From the NCBI GenBank assembly GCA_013399305.1, contig VXAI01000115.1, positions 1,280,120-1,344,119 on the forward strand: 64,000 bases of DNA, in the 5' to 3' direction. Shown piece after piece: positions 13,001-22,532 of the stretch. Position numbers and translations under genes: made by a program. Positions within the stretch are counted from its first letter, which is position 1. Each line of letters begins with the position of its first letter. Origin of the DNA: Rostratula benghalensis (Eukaryota; Chordata; Aves; Charadriiformes; Rostratulidae). The notes under the pieces are model-generated. The model did not search any database, was not told the origin of the DNA, and saw nothing but the letters and a program-made list of their open reading frames with translations.

Positions 13001-16000
13001 CTTGCATTTGAAGGAGTTAAAGCACTTGAGAAATAGCTGCCAGAGTAATGACACTAAGAGAAACAGACCAGTTAAAAAGATACGGAAGACTACCACAGGA
13101 TCAAAATATGATTAAACACCTCAAATGTCTCTACAACACAGGAACACCATTCCAAGCTTGACTGCAGAGGTATTTTCTTCTGTGCCTCCTGACAATGGAG
13201 TACAGCATCTCTTAATCTATTATTTGACCGGTAGAGCGCAACAAGTCTGATGTTTATGTAGACATCATCTGGTCTTGCATAAAGTTCTGCTTGAATCAAG
13301 TCAAAAAGCTGATTCCATCCATCTTCACCTTTACAATCCAATAACCGCTCCTGTTAAACACGAAGGCAACATGTTAGTACCTCATTTCCCACGTCAGTCT
13401 TTTCAGTAACTACGGTACCAGACAGTTCTCTTTCCTCCACTATGTAGACTGCATTACTCAAACTACACTACTCCCAATCCTATATAAAATACATAAAGCC
13501 ATAGATGCCCTTGCTAAAAAAACCCCAGACATCTTAAGACTTCAAGGTGGCTGCTGCCAAGTTATACAGAATTAATACACCTGTGCAAAAGTGAGATCTG
13601 AAAAAAGTTAATTATTAAAATGAATTAAAAATTAATACACCTCTGCAAAAGTGAGGTGACTGAAAGCATTTAGGGAATTTTGGGAATTACGGCATTTCTC
13701 ACATTCTGCAGAGCTGATCATCATACAGATTTAAAAAATTAAAAAAACAAACAAAAATGCAGCAGAGAGCAAGAAAGCCTGAGTTCACAGGCCTGCTCAC
13801 TTCTTGTCAGTCACACAACACAAAGCTCAAGTAGTGTCTACCTTAATTTCTCAAATGTGATAACTAACAGGTTTTCTCAGCATTTTTGAAGAGGATCAAC
13901 TTTGAAACATTCAAAAAGGGTATGAAAGCCTGTAGCTGCAGCTTTCTTGAATGCCAGTCAAAAGTATCAGATGGCAAGGAAAATAGCATCTAGTAGATTT
14001 AATATTAAAGATCCTAAAATAATTTAGACAGGAAGAGTTTTGTGTGACGTGATATTCAAAATGTACTCCAGCTGAAAGTTTTTAAGCCACAGAACAGAGA
14101 GAATTTGGAATTTACCTTCAACCTGTAAACAGCAGGACTCCCAGGGAAGAGCTTTGCAGCTCTCTCTACCCAGTATTTTGCTCTTCCATCAATAATGTTG
14201 TTATTGCATAGTAATTCTGCAATCTTCAACACAAGATCTTTCTGTGTTGGGTTCAAATCCACAGAACGCTAGTTTTTCCCCATGCACACACAGGAGGAAA
14301 AGGGGAAAAAAACAAAACAAACAAAAACAAACAGTAACTTGATCTTATAATCCATACAGAACAGGCAAGAGTTATCCCCCCACAAACAAGCCCAGCTATT
14401 CAAACAAGTGAGGGATAAAGCTAGGTATCAGGGTGCAGTGTAGTACTTACCTTATAACACCCAAAAGCTTTTTCTATGTTATCCTCAGCTTCGTAAATTT
14501 GTCCAAGAAATCTGTGTGCTTTGGGATCTCTTTCTTGTACACTGAGGTATGTAGATATATACCTATAAAGGGGAAAAAAGTCAGTTACACAACAAATCTT
14601 TTTCAATAGTCCTCTGCTCCAAACTATAATGATAACTTCCTCTGCCATACAAGAAGCACATACGTACTTTGTTCTAGATTCCTCATCTGGACTTTAAAGT
14701 AAGAACCCACGTTGTTTTACCTGTACAGCTGCTACTTAGTTGCCACCAAGCATTTGTTAAAAAAGCAGCAGTTCACCAAAATGGCAATAACTACATGATA
14801 CAATAAGAAAAAAATAGCCATTTCAGCAGCACATAACTCATCTTTAAGTTGGTTTGTAAACATTTAAATGGCACTCAACACTCACATTTACAGCTACCTT
14901 AAAACAGCATGATACTGATCATGGTCTCTCCAGACTTTCTCTGGTCTACTATACATTAATTTAACTTTTCTCTTACACTTTGGAGAAGACAAAAACAAAC
15001 AGACATCAACACGTGTTACCTTTTAGCAAGTTCATATTCTTTTATTTCAAAATACAGCTTAGCGAAGAGGAATCCTTTCATCGATTTCTGAAGGAGACAA
15101 AAACCCATGACAGACATACTTTAGATATATGATACTCTTAAAATAATTCAATAGGATGACCCCTCTTTTCAGAAATGCATAACACTTAAATGACTGAATT
15201 TGACAACTAGTTCCAGCTCAATTCCACTCCTCATATCTGTTTTTCAAACATAGGATTAAGAACTAAAAGAGTTTTTGCTATAGCTGGCAAAGGCTACTAG
15301 GCAAAATAGAGATTACAAGTGAAGCAAGCAACAAGCCCTTGTACATATGGCATTTTATAAACACTTCTGATTAAAGAGAGTGGAAGAATGGGGTCAGCTA
15401 CATATAATCTATTTTGTTGCAATGTATCAAAGAAAAAAAAAAAAATCCTAGAGTGGAAACAATGAGAAATGTGACATCTAGACCTGCTGTAGTATACTGT
15501 CATCCGAAACTATTGTTTAAATATACTTAAGGAAAAAGCAATTTCTATGTAAGTTATCCTCAGTTTGGGTGAAGAAAAAAAAAGTATTTATGCAACAGTT
15601 TATTTCTAATGTCATCAGCCTAAGATAACTTGAACATACACAGTCTATAGGTGAAAGGTGAAACATCTCCAGGTAGAGCAAAGAAGCCATAAAGGCAAAA
15701 CAAAAAGAAACACACAGAGGAGGCAGAGGGCAAGACGACAGAAGCACAGACAAGAGGAAAGGAGCAAAAGGTATGAACTAAAAGGCCAAGTCACAAGCAA
15801 AACCTCAAGGCACAAGTAAGCCAGACAGAAATTCAAGGCTGAGCTCCCAGTATCACTTCAAAAGCAAATTTTCCTTGTGAACCAAAAAATATTAGAACTA
15901 GTTACATCTATGATTCCAAACTGTGTACATTTTGAATTCCCAGTCTCCTTTCCCCCTCCCACTCCTGCTATTCATGCAAAATTTTAAGTTGGTTAGAATG

Positions 16001-17577
16001 AAATTTGGACTCCTAAGAAAGTTTTCAGTCTGTATTTTTGAAGTATGTTATAAAAAGGAAACACTGAAATATGTCAGAGGAGTCACACTGGCACCTCCTC
16101 TTTAAACATGGATTAAAAGAAACCTCAAAATAAACACTTCACAGCCTTAAGCACCCCACTAAAATCAACACAAGAAAACAGTAACTATTTCCACCACTGA
16201 CTGTGCTATACAATTAGTTGTAAGTATTACTTAATTTACAAAAAAAAAAAAAAACAAAACCAAAGCAAAACACCAGCTGGCCTTAAGCACAACAGAAGAG
16301 GATCTGATTTTTTTAAGTTCAATCGGAATATCAAAACAATTAAAGAGTGTCTCTGATTCTGGCAGGGTTGTACTTGACATCACCTGCCCTAAAGTGCACT
16401 CAAGTCAGTTAAAGTCACAGGACAACTTTGTTGCTATTGGAAAAGGTACAAATAATGACAATGTACACAGGCCCTGCATAAAGACCCTTCTGCATAATGG
16501 TGAAGGTGGATGCATTCACAACTTACAACACGCTGCTGAATATTCTACATCTGCAATAAAATCCATTTAGAGCAGCAGAACAGGATCTTTCAGGATTAAA
16601 TAGCTTCTACAAATGGCAAGAGACTGCTCGCTGTGACATGTACACTATTTTCCAGATGTAATACAAAGCTGTAACCTATCATGCAGTGATCCTCATCCTT
16701 CTGTCCAGTTAATAAAATACAGCGGGAAAATCTTTTCTCTCAGTTCTCCCTCTCTTAATATTGATAATTCAGTCATACAGCCAAGAATACCAATCACATG
16801 GCACATAAAAGAAAACTGAAAGTGTCTCACATGTTCCCTATTTTGGTTCCTTTTCTATTTCCTAAAAAAGAGAAACTCAAGAAACTTCGAAGCTACACTC
16901 ACAAAACTGAAGAATCCTGTACTTATACTTTGAGGGTTAATGGGCTCTTTAAAGCTACGCTAGGGTTTACCAGCACTAAGTCGAGTAAACCACTCCTCCT
17001 GGTTAGGTAAAGCACTAGTAAACGGAACCCCATACCCTTTCTCACAGCACCTTCCACAACCTCACTCGCCTTAAAAAAAAAAAAACGAGTTAATACGGAG
17101 TCGGGACCACTCCCAGAGACGCTATAACCACCTTTCCCTCCTACAATCAAGGGGGTCGAGGAAGGGCCCAGCAGACCCAGCCCCAGCACGGCAGCGCCCG
17201 ACACGGCGCAGGGGACGGCGGCACGCACAAAAAGCAGCCGGGTGCCCCGCAGGAGGGTGAGGAGCAGCCAGATTTCCCCCTCCGAAAGCGCGGAGCGGAA
17301 CGCGGCTGCCGCCCCACGCCAGCCGCCCCTTAGGCCTGGCACCAGAGCACTACGCCACGGGCCCCACCGGACCAGGGCGGGCCGGGCGGCCGCAAGCACC
17401 CATAACGTCCCCCCACACACACCCCGCCCCAGGACCGGCGCGGACGGACGGGACGGGGAAGGCCGCAGAACCCCGTTGGCGGCCCCCACCGGCAGCGCTC
17501 ACCTCTTTTGGGGAAGGCGCGGCGGCCTGCACGGAGGCGACGTACCGCTCCACCTCGGGCTTCGTACGCCTCATCAT
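1..17577 (-). CDS. RANBP2: RANBP2 (Nup358), E3 SUMO-protein ligase and nucleoporin; exons 1-20, 3' end outside window
   Basis: RANBP2 forms the cytoplasmic filaments of the nuclear pore, binds Ran-GTP and RanGAP1-SUMO, and acts as a SUMO E3 ligase. Twenty exons are visible, all with GT-AG borders, and I recognise the protein directly. It has a TPR N-terminus (residues 1-145), a long leucine-rich helical region (to about 730), FG repeats, Ran-binding domain 1 (about 1171-1307), four RanBP2-type zinc fingers (about 1399-1611), RBD2 (about 1833-1969) and RBD3 (about 2128-2261). RBD4, the SUMO-ligase repeats and the cyclophilin domain of the family lie beyond the left edge. The 19 small exons total 2709 nt, exactly 903 codons, and every junction is in frame. 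Start: two adjacent ATG codons at 17577 and 17574; the second matches the human start (MRR). RBD1 sits at the human residue number, but RBD2 and RBD3 come about 180 residues earlier because the zinc-finger array is shorter. Confidence 0.97.
2..403 (-). other. RANBP2: Ran-binding domain 3 of RANBP2
   Basis: [20 protein letters not shown] starts at 403 (residue about 2128). [20 protein letters not shown] and [16 protein letters not shown] follow, then [11 protein letters not shown] at the window edge, so the domain is essentially complete. Confidence 0.93.
880..1288 (-). other. RANBP2: Ran-binding domain 2 of RANBP2
   Basis: [20 protein letters not shown] starts at 1288 (residue about 1833). 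[20 protein letters not shown] and [16 protein letters not shown] follow. Confidence 0.93.
1953..2590 (-). other. RANBP2: RanBP2-type zinc-finger array (four repeats, third degenerate)
   Basis: Four W-x-C-x2-C-type repeats spaced 62-65 residues apart: finger 1 at 2523-2590, finger 2 at 2337-2402, finger 3 at 2157-2216, finger 4 at 1953-2022. Fingers 1, 2 and 4 keep all four cysteines. Finger 3 reads [20 protein letters not shown] and has lost the Trp, the second Cys and the third Cys. Human RANBP2 has eight such fingers. The family binds Ran-GDP and COPI. Confidence 0.9.
2866..3275 (-). other. RANBP2: Ran-binding domain 1 of RANBP2
   Basis: Begins [20 protein letters not shown] at 3271 (residue about 1172) and contains [20 protein letters not shown] and [16 protein letters not shown]. 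Known to clasp Ran-GTP. The residue number coincides with the human domain. Confidence 0.93.
4609..4706 (-). CDS. RANBP2: RANBP2 exon 19
   Basis: 98 nt, residues 871-903: [20 protein letters not shown], then [13 protein letters not shown]. It restores phase 0 for the large exon. Confidence 0.95.
4895..5033 (-). CDS. RANBP2: RANBP2 exon 18
   Basis: 139 nt, residues 825-871: [20 protein letters not shown], then [18 protein letters not shown] and NLHEAPLT. It ends in phase 1. Confidence 0.94.
5540..5623 (-). CDS. RANBP2: RANBP2 exon 17
   Basis: 84 nt (28 codons), residues 797-824: [20 protein letters not shown], then CQQVEALK. The coiled-coil-like stretch begins here. Confidence 0.94.
5706..5888 (-). 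CDS. RANBP2: RANBP2 exon 16
   Basis: 183 nt (61 codons), residues 736-796: [20 protein letters not shown], ending in the Ser/Pro-rich [17 protein letters not shown] segment. Confidence 0.95.
6294..6440 (-). CDS. RANBP2: RANBP2 exon 15
   Basis: 147 nt (49 codons), residues 687-735: [20 protein letters not shown], then the [18 protein letters not shown] segment. It is symmetric (phase 0-0), so skipping would keep the frame. Confidence 0.94.
6529..6666 (-). CDS. RANBP2: RANBP2 exon 14
   Basis: 138 nt (46 codons), residues 641-686: [20 protein letters not shown], then [20 protein letters not shown] and YWNLAV. Phase 0 at both ends. Confidence 0.94.
7015..7176 (-). CDS. RANBP2: RANBP2 exon 13
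   Basis: 162 nt (54 codons), residues 587-640: [20 protein letters not shown], then [20 protein letters not shown] and [10 protein letters not shown]. Confidence 0.95.
7564..7687 (-). CDS. RANBP2: RANBP2 exon 12
   Basis: 124 nt, residues 545-586: [20 protein letters not shown], then [21 protein letters not shown]. The donor is ACA|GTAAGC. Confidence 0.93.
7984..8159 (-). CDS. RANBP2: RANBP2 exon 11
   Basis: 176 nt, residues 487-545: [20 protein letters not shown], then [20 protein letters not shown] and [10 protein letters not shown]. It ends in phase 2. Confidence 0.93.
8276..8454 (-). CDS. RANBP2: RANBP2 exon 10
   Basis: 179 nt, residues 427-486: the [16 protein letters not shown] segment, then [20 protein letters not shown] and [11 protein letters not shown]. 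Highly conserved with human. The donor is GTAAGT. Confidence 0.94.
8954..9163 (-). CDS. RANBP2: RANBP2 exon 9
   Basis: 210 nt, residues 357-427: [20 protein letters not shown], then [18 protein letters not shown] and [21 protein letters not shown]. Confidence 0.93.
10043..10133 (-). CDS. RANBP2: RANBP2 exon 8
   Basis: 91 nt, residues 327-357: begins [20 protein letters not shown] and runs into the ACDRKSQS segment, as in human. It ends in phase 1. Confidence 0.91.
10842..11034 (-). CDS. RANBP2: RANBP2 exon 7
   Basis: 193 nt, residues 262-326: [20 protein letters not shown], then [17 protein letters not shown] and [11 protein letters not shown]. Leucine-rich helical domain. The donor is GTAAGT. 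Confidence 0.93.
12538..12683 (-). CDS. RANBP2: RANBP2 exon 6
   Basis: 146 nt, residues 214-262: [17 protein letters not shown] through [13 protein letters not shown]. The donor is AAG|GTACTG. It ends in phase 2; the split Ser codon is completed by exon 7. Confidence 0.92.
13120..13350 (-). CDS. RANBP2: RANBP2 exon 5
   Basis: 231 nt (77 codons), residues 137-213: [20 protein letters not shown] through [14 protein letters not shown]. Helical N-terminal domain, end of the TPR block. Confidence 0.93.
14116..14268 (-). CDS. RANBP2: RANBP2 exon 4
   Basis: 153 nt (51 codons), residues 86-136: [20 protein letters not shown] followed by the [15 protein letters not shown] segment. TPR region. Confidence 0.93.
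14451..14562 (-). CDS. RANBP2: RANBP2 exon 3
   Basis: 112 nt, residues about 48-85, containing [19 protein letters not shown], a TPR helix pair nearly identical to human. It ends in phase 0. Confidence 0.93.
15020..15087 (-). CDS. RANBP2: RANBP2 exon 2
   Basis: 68 nt encoding [23 protein letters not shown], the start of the TPR region. The acceptor is CAG|AAATCG and the donor AAG|GTAACA. It joins exon 1 in phase 0 and exon 3 in phase 2. Confidence 0.93.
15088..17502 (-). other. RANBP2: RANBP2 intron 1
   Basis: AT-rich with scattered A runs up to about 17060, then it becomes GC-rich as it enters the CpG island. No ORF here resembles a protein and I see no repeat of a known family. Confidence 0.75.
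17503..17577 (-). CDS. RANBP2: RANBP2 exon 1 (coding part)
   Basis: Encodes residues 1-25, starting [17 protein letters not shown], which matches the human N-terminus (MRRSKADVERYIASVQ). The donor is GAG|GTGAGC. The exon lies inside a CpG island. The 5' UTR extends to higher coordinates but its start cannot be fixed from sequence. Confidence 0.93.
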
Positions 17578-17875
17578 GGCGCCCCGGCAAGGCAGGGCGG
17601 GGGGGCCGGGGCCGGGCCCAGCCTCCCTTCCTAGCAGAGCACCTTTCCCCCGCCGGCCTTAACCCGGCGCCTGCGGAGGGGGAGGAAAGATGAAGGGAAA
17701 GGAAGGAGGCGGCAGCGGCGACAAGGCGTTACGCAAGTTCCCGCGCAACCGTACAGGGCCGCCGCCAACGGCCGCGGAGGAGGGCGGGGCCGCGCTTCGC
17801 GCGTGCGCCAGCCCTGCGCATGCGGCCCCCGGGGCCGGGGTGGGAGAGCGGGAGCGCGCAGCCGCCGCTGAGGGG

Positions 17876-17876
17876 A

Positions 17877-17936
<60 letters not shown>

Positions 17937-17957
17937 AACGACAACGGCAACGGCAAC
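17876..17957. repeat. (GGC)n (GAC)n trinucleotide tract
   Basis: About eight GGC units grade into about twelve GAC units and then imperfect GACAAC/GGCAAC units. It lies 300-380 b upstream of the RANBP2 start codon, inside the CpG island. It creates the poly-Arg, poly-Asp and poly-Ser frames seen on both strands, which are not genes. Confidence 0.9.
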
Positions 17958-18378
17958 ATTAGTGCTTGGTGCGGGTGTTGGAGGCTCCTGTCCTTCCCGG
18001 GTTGAGGTGGGCCGGGCCGGTGAGACGGTGGTAGACCCTCTCCTTGTCCCTCGCTGCTCCCGCTGCCGCCGCCGTCGCCGTCGCCGTGAGGCCGTTGGTC
18101 AGAGACAGCCCCAGGTGAGAAGGGCGGGCACGGTAAGAGGGGCCGGGGTGCAGTCACCCGGCCGGGCTGCCCTGTCGATTTGTATCCCCCTGAATTTTGA
18201 GGGGCAGCTGATCTTTGGGCCGTTGTTAATCCACCAGTTTCCCTTCATTCGTAGGGCCTTAGCTCTCACAGAAAATCTTCATGCGTGTGTGAAGTTAGCA
18301 TTGCTTCACCTGAAATGGTATCTCACGGCGAAGCACAATTACAACTCTGTAATATAAATTTAATACAATAAAAATTTC

Positions 18379-18452
18379 ATCACAGAATTACAGAATGATA
18401 CGGGGTTGGAAGGGACATCTAGTCCCACTCCTCTGCCAAAGCAGGTTTACCG
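18379..18452 (-). mobile_element. CR1 LINE 3'-end fragment
   Basis: CACAGAATTACAGAATGATA followed by GGTTGGAAGGGACAT is the reverse complement of the conserved CR1 3' tail. It is old and diverged. Confidence 0.75.
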
Positions 18453-19985
18453 TGGGCCTTATTGCTGTGATCTAGTGCTATAGAAAATGGATTTCCAAAT
18501 ATTCTAGCAGTTACAGTGAGAAACTTTATTTTCCAGACACTCTGAGTAGCATAATAAAGCTATATAAAATAGCTTCATTATCACCTGGAAGCGTATCTGA
18601 GGAAGTGGATCAGAAGGTGATGTGACCAGCATCCCTCAAGACAGGAGACATTTGTGAGTTGCAGCTGTCAAGAGTTTGGTGGTGCTGAGCGCTGGTGGTG
18701 GCACCACCTGGGTGTAATTCCCAGCTGGCAGCCTCAGATTCTCCCCGCTGGAATTGACTTTCTCATTTCTCCTCTGCCAGTTTGGGCACTTGGGTCAAAA
18801 TGAGTGATTGGGCTCTGCCTCTGGAGGTGTGTTATTAAAAACTGTCCCATTCTCAATCTGAAGCAACCCATTGACAGCTATGTGATTCCTGCCACACCTA
18901 AAAAATAGTGACATTACCAAAGCTCTTACCATCTTTGCCAGAAAAATAAAAACACATAACCCAACTTGTTCCTGTAAGGAGACCAGCAGCATCCATGTAA
19001 CAGCCAGACTGAAAGAATTAACCCTCTCTTTATTTAGACATGGGATTTAATTCCCTAAGAAGAAAGAGGATTATTTTTCTCTGTACTTTTTTTGAATGGT
19101 GTGCCTGTGCCTGGGGTTAACAAATAATTTCTCAGCACCTGCCAGGCTAAGTAATGAAAGTCTTGGTGTAAGTGCAGAGGAAGAGTTGGCTCAGTGGAGG
19201 AAATTTTTGCTCTTCAACTGATGGGGAGACATCGGAAATTGCCTTTGTACAGACAAGGTCTGGTGCCTTGACGCTGGTCACCATCTCTCACCGTTCCACC
19301 TACCCTTTGGAACAGAGCCCAGGGCTTGCCACTGCCACCAGCAGAAAGGCTGTATGCTCAGCTTCTTCCCCCTACAGCTACATCCCCTGGGATTTCTGAA
19401 GTGCTCCTGACTGTTAGTTTAAGCAGAGGTTTCAAAAGCCTTGCTCATACGTGATTGATCCCACATGGCAGAAAAGGGCAAAGCTTCTGAGGCATCCATT
19501 CCCACATCTCGGGCTTACAGCCATCTTTGAGACACCTAGTTGGGCTCATGGGTAGAAAACCAAAAATAAACTCTGCCTCTTTCAGGGAAGTGTGTCCAGC
19601 TATGCAAAATATTTGTAAAACTGACAGGCCAGGAAGTGAGCTTCAAGAGCAGACCTGTAATTGTCCAGGCTAGCCTAATGGCTAGCTTGCTCCATGGCTC
19701 TGCTTTGCCACTCTTTTAATTAATCCTCTTCATAACGATGTCCAGCGGTATTATTTCAATGACAGTTCACTGCAAACACAGCTCCCAAGAGAGCAGCTTG
19801 GATTTGGGGAACCTGCCACTTGAGACAGTACTCCAGTAATAAAAAAAAAAGTCACTGTGAGAGTGACTAAGCAATAGTACATACTGCCTGGAAGGGGCTG
19901 TGAAATCTTCTGTGGAGAAGCTCAGTTTGCCTGAGCAAGACCTTCAGTACTGATGCAACTTTGAAGTGAGGCCTGCTTTGAGCAG

Positions 19986-20032
19986 CTGGTTGGGCTAGCA
20001 GACCTCTAGCGGTCTCTTCCAACCGACATCTG
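19986..20032 (+). mobile_element. CR1-like 3' fragment
   Basis: TTGGGCTAGCAGACCTCTAG then CGGTCTCTTCCAACC resembles the usual CR1 3' end (ACCTCTAGAGGTCCCTTCCA). Very short and diverged. Confidence 0.5.
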
Positions 20033-21032
20033 TCCATGATGTGTCAGGAAACCCTCATGTTTGAACCCTCAAGTACCCTCAGATCCTCTCAGCACTACAT
20101 CACGGGGTCTGAGATACACATATTCAGGTTAATGAAGTAGAATCTGCTGCCTTGGCAAACTAGGACAGCGTTCACCATGGGTAACTCAGGAACAGGAATA
20201 AAAGCATCCCGTGTTAGGCCCACAGGGCTACCACAGAGTCGAGAGGGGACCAGTGGCTGTGAAGTGCAAAGGAGGCCACCGTGTTGCAGATGGATGTAAC
20301 CCCAAGCAACAGGACGTGAGCCAAGCCTTGCAGTTTAGCCTCAGGGGTAGGGACCTTCCCCAGCACTTTGAGCAGTAATGCCGTGCGTGCGTAGACTGAA
20401 GGAAAGGATGGACAGTCAGTGAGAAACCCAGAACAAGAAGTGTTAGAAGAAGGTACAATTTAAAGGAAGCATTGCTGAGTACGGTCTACTGAATCCACGG
20501 CACGGTCCAAAATCCCAACAGTGCTAGCACACTAGTTATGTAGACTTTTCTGGGGGACATTTTAAGCTTTTGTAGTTTTTAACACAGTCAGGACTGCATT
20601 CAGTTACTGAACTGTTAGGGCATTCAGTGACTACATAGGATGAAATAGGCAAAAAATACCCTACTTAGCACTAAACTGGAAGTTAAGGGTGCCAGTTTTA
20701 CTACAGTGAAACGAGGAGTGGAAAAACTGATAGGAAGGTGTAGGTTTTAAACTCAGACAAGATATTTTCTTTAGGAAAGCCTAGCAATAGTGCCAATGGA
20801 AAAAAATCTGGAAGAATCAAGTTGTTCTTTATGAACACTGTGGCTTCTTTCATGAACCTAAGAACTGCAGGATATTTAGGAAAGGCGTATGTCTCTAACT
20901 CAGGACAATAAGGAAGTACTTACATGCAGTCACAGATAAAAGCATAAGCAAACAAAATACCTTAGCTGTGTTCCCACCCTTTGAAAAACTGGTTTAAGAG
21001 AGGTAACACAAGGTTTAATACCATACATAGCC

Positions 21033-21038
21033 TTTATT
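21033..21038 (-). terminator. LIMS1: Candidate LIMS1 poly(A) signal AATAAA
   Basis: Minus-strand context TCAATAAAGGCTATG. It is the only canonical hexamer between the stop codon and 21000. The cleavage site is expected 15-25 b further down, near 21010-21018. Confidence 0.6.
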
Positions 21039-21958
21039 GATGACACTGGAAAGCAGATGTTTTAAAGCAATTAATTTTTCATAAACAGGAAAGAAAATTT
21101 TACTTCCTATGAGGTAATTACATAAAATCTGTTTAAGTCACTAATTTAAAAAAAAAAAAAAAGTTTGCGTACTTCATAATGTAGTACCATCAAGAAACCC
21201 TAAGTAGCTGTATTTTCTATAATAAAGGGAAAAATAAAACAGATCATGGTCAAAGTCAATAGTATAAAACAATTAAATGAATGTTATAAGGAATTCTGAT
21301 GATTCCTGAGCTCAGTTCTTGAGGATGGCTAAAGAAATAGATCCTAGCAGGATCAAACCTTGTATATTTACACTCGTAGGTGTAAAAGTAATATGGCCAG
21401 TTAATTGAAATACACATTTTCAGTGTTCTGAAAATTGCTGAAGTCTAGAAGCTAAATTTTAAGCTCAGGTGTTCACATTTGAAATAAAATACTTCTCACA
21501 TCCTGTATAATTAAGGCAAAGTTATGTTATCTTTTGAAAATACCTTGTATATAGTTTCTGCATAAAAATATGAAATAAAAAATAAAACTATATATATATA
21601 TATATTTAATGGAACACTGTTATGTATGGTCCAGCAGAATAAGGCACAAAAAGTAAATAGAATGCAAAAGCATATATAAAAGTTAATGTGTTGAGTGGAA
21701 CATAGCAAAATTCAAGTAGTTCTGAGTATGCTCATTTCTTGCAGCAAGAATATACATTTTATATAGGTATTTCATGCTAAGCCTGATGTACAAAGCTTCA
21801 TCATGTAAGCACAATCTATCATAAGTAGGCCATTTGCACAGTGACTGCATTTAGAAATCTGATACTTTTCAAGCCATCTGAAACAAGGCTCCTTTAATGA
21901 GATGACTTGGCCTGAAATCCAAGTGTGAATTTTTCCGTGAGGCAAAGTAGGTTGGTTT

Positions 21959-21986
21959 CTTGCCCAAGTCATGTGACTTGGGCAAG
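21959..21986. repeat. Perfect inverted repeat in LIMS1 3' UTR
   Basis: The arm CTTGCCCAAGTCA (21959-21971) is exactly complementary to 21974-21986, with 2 b between them. In RNA it can fold into a 12-bp stem with a 4-nt loop. Confidence 0.9.
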
Positions 21987-22417
21987 TTTTGCATGCATGC
22001 TTAATTTGAAGGTTAATATTTTCATTAATATAAATGACCATATATGTCCCTAAAGTTGGACACATTTGCACGGTTTGGTTTTCCGTGTATTCATTCACAA
22101 GCAAATTTTCTGTCTCTATACATTTCTGCAGAGATTACTGTGCTGGATGGGCCACTTGCATCAGTTCAACTGCATTATCAGGGTCAGAAACCATTCAGGT
22201 GAGCTAGTATTTAATTTAGTTTGGAAGTATGGTCTGTTTGTCAACAAATAAGTGTACGTGTACACGTATAGAGAGCAGAGAACCTTAAGATATTTTGATC
22301 TGATCCCCTTCTGGCGTACTCATCATTTGTTGTCTGATTGCAACCTCAAAGCAGACCCCCTTCCCCAAGTAATATATATGAGATTTTCACAAGGGAAGGG
22401 AAGAGCAGATGAAGTCT

Positions 22418-22532
22418 TTACTTCCTTCCCAAAGTTTCAGCTAGTTTCTTCAGTCTTTTCTTCAGCTCCAGAGGAAACTTCTCGTAACACTTTTTGCAGA
22501 CAGGCTTCATATCAAATTCAACAAATTTATTC
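22418..22532 (-). CDS. LIMS1: LIMS1 alternative last exon B (canonical C-terminus)
   Basis: 115 nt coding: [20 protein letters not shown], then [17 protein letters not shown] and TAA at 22418. This equals the human PINCH1 C-terminus. The acceptor is TTTTAG|GAATAAA. The final amphipathic basic helix is the part known to contact RSU1 together with LIM5. Confidence 0.95.

Larger units (their letters stand above)
4076..15019 (-). other. RANBP2: RANBP2 introns 2-19
   Basis: Between the exons I see only ordinary intronic sequence. Introns longer than 300 b lie at 4076-4608, 5034-5539, 6667-7014, 7177-7563, 8455-8953, 9164-10042, 10134-10841, 11035-12537, 12684-13119, 13351-14115 and 14563-15019. 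The last two RBD-proximal introns and several others carry poly-T or poly-A runs, a (TA)n tract lies at 7243-7260, and a 26-b direct repeat lies at 13570-13655. I found no CR1 copy here, unlike the LIMS1 part. Confidence 0.8.
17150..18200. promoter_or_regulatory. RANBP2: CpG island and presumed RANBP2 promoter
   Basis: A sharp switch from AT-rich DNA to dense CpG (many CGG, GCG and CGC words), spanning RANBP2 exon 1 and about 600 b upstream of it. It contains a trinucleotide tract (17876-17957) and no obvious TATA box, as expected for a housekeeping CpG-island promoter. A plus-strand donor-like site (CAG|GTGAGA after 18114) hints at divergent transcription. The exact transcription start cannot be read from sequence. 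Confidence 0.75.
18201..21009. other. Intergenic spacer between LIMS1 3' end and RANBP2 promoter
   Basis: No exon or conserved ORF recognised. It holds a minus-strand CR1 scrap at 18379-18452 and a plus-strand CR1-like scrap at 19986-20032. Otherwise I see nothing. Confidence 0.7.
21010..22417 (-). other. LIMS1: LIMS1 3' UTR (inferred)
   Basis: AT-rich sequence with no coding potential that follows the canonical stop. The only AATAAA on this strand in the stretch is at 21033-21038, which would give a UTR of about 1.4 kb. It contains a perfect 13-b-arm inverted repeat (21959-21986), a 14-b palindrome (22255-22268) and a (TA)n tract (21589-21607). Confidence 0.6.

Noticed and set aside
17690..18157. 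ORFs rich in Arg, Asp or Ser on both strands
   Set aside because: They are the three readings of the GGC/GAC tract in a CpG island. They show no domain and overlap the RANBP2 promoter.
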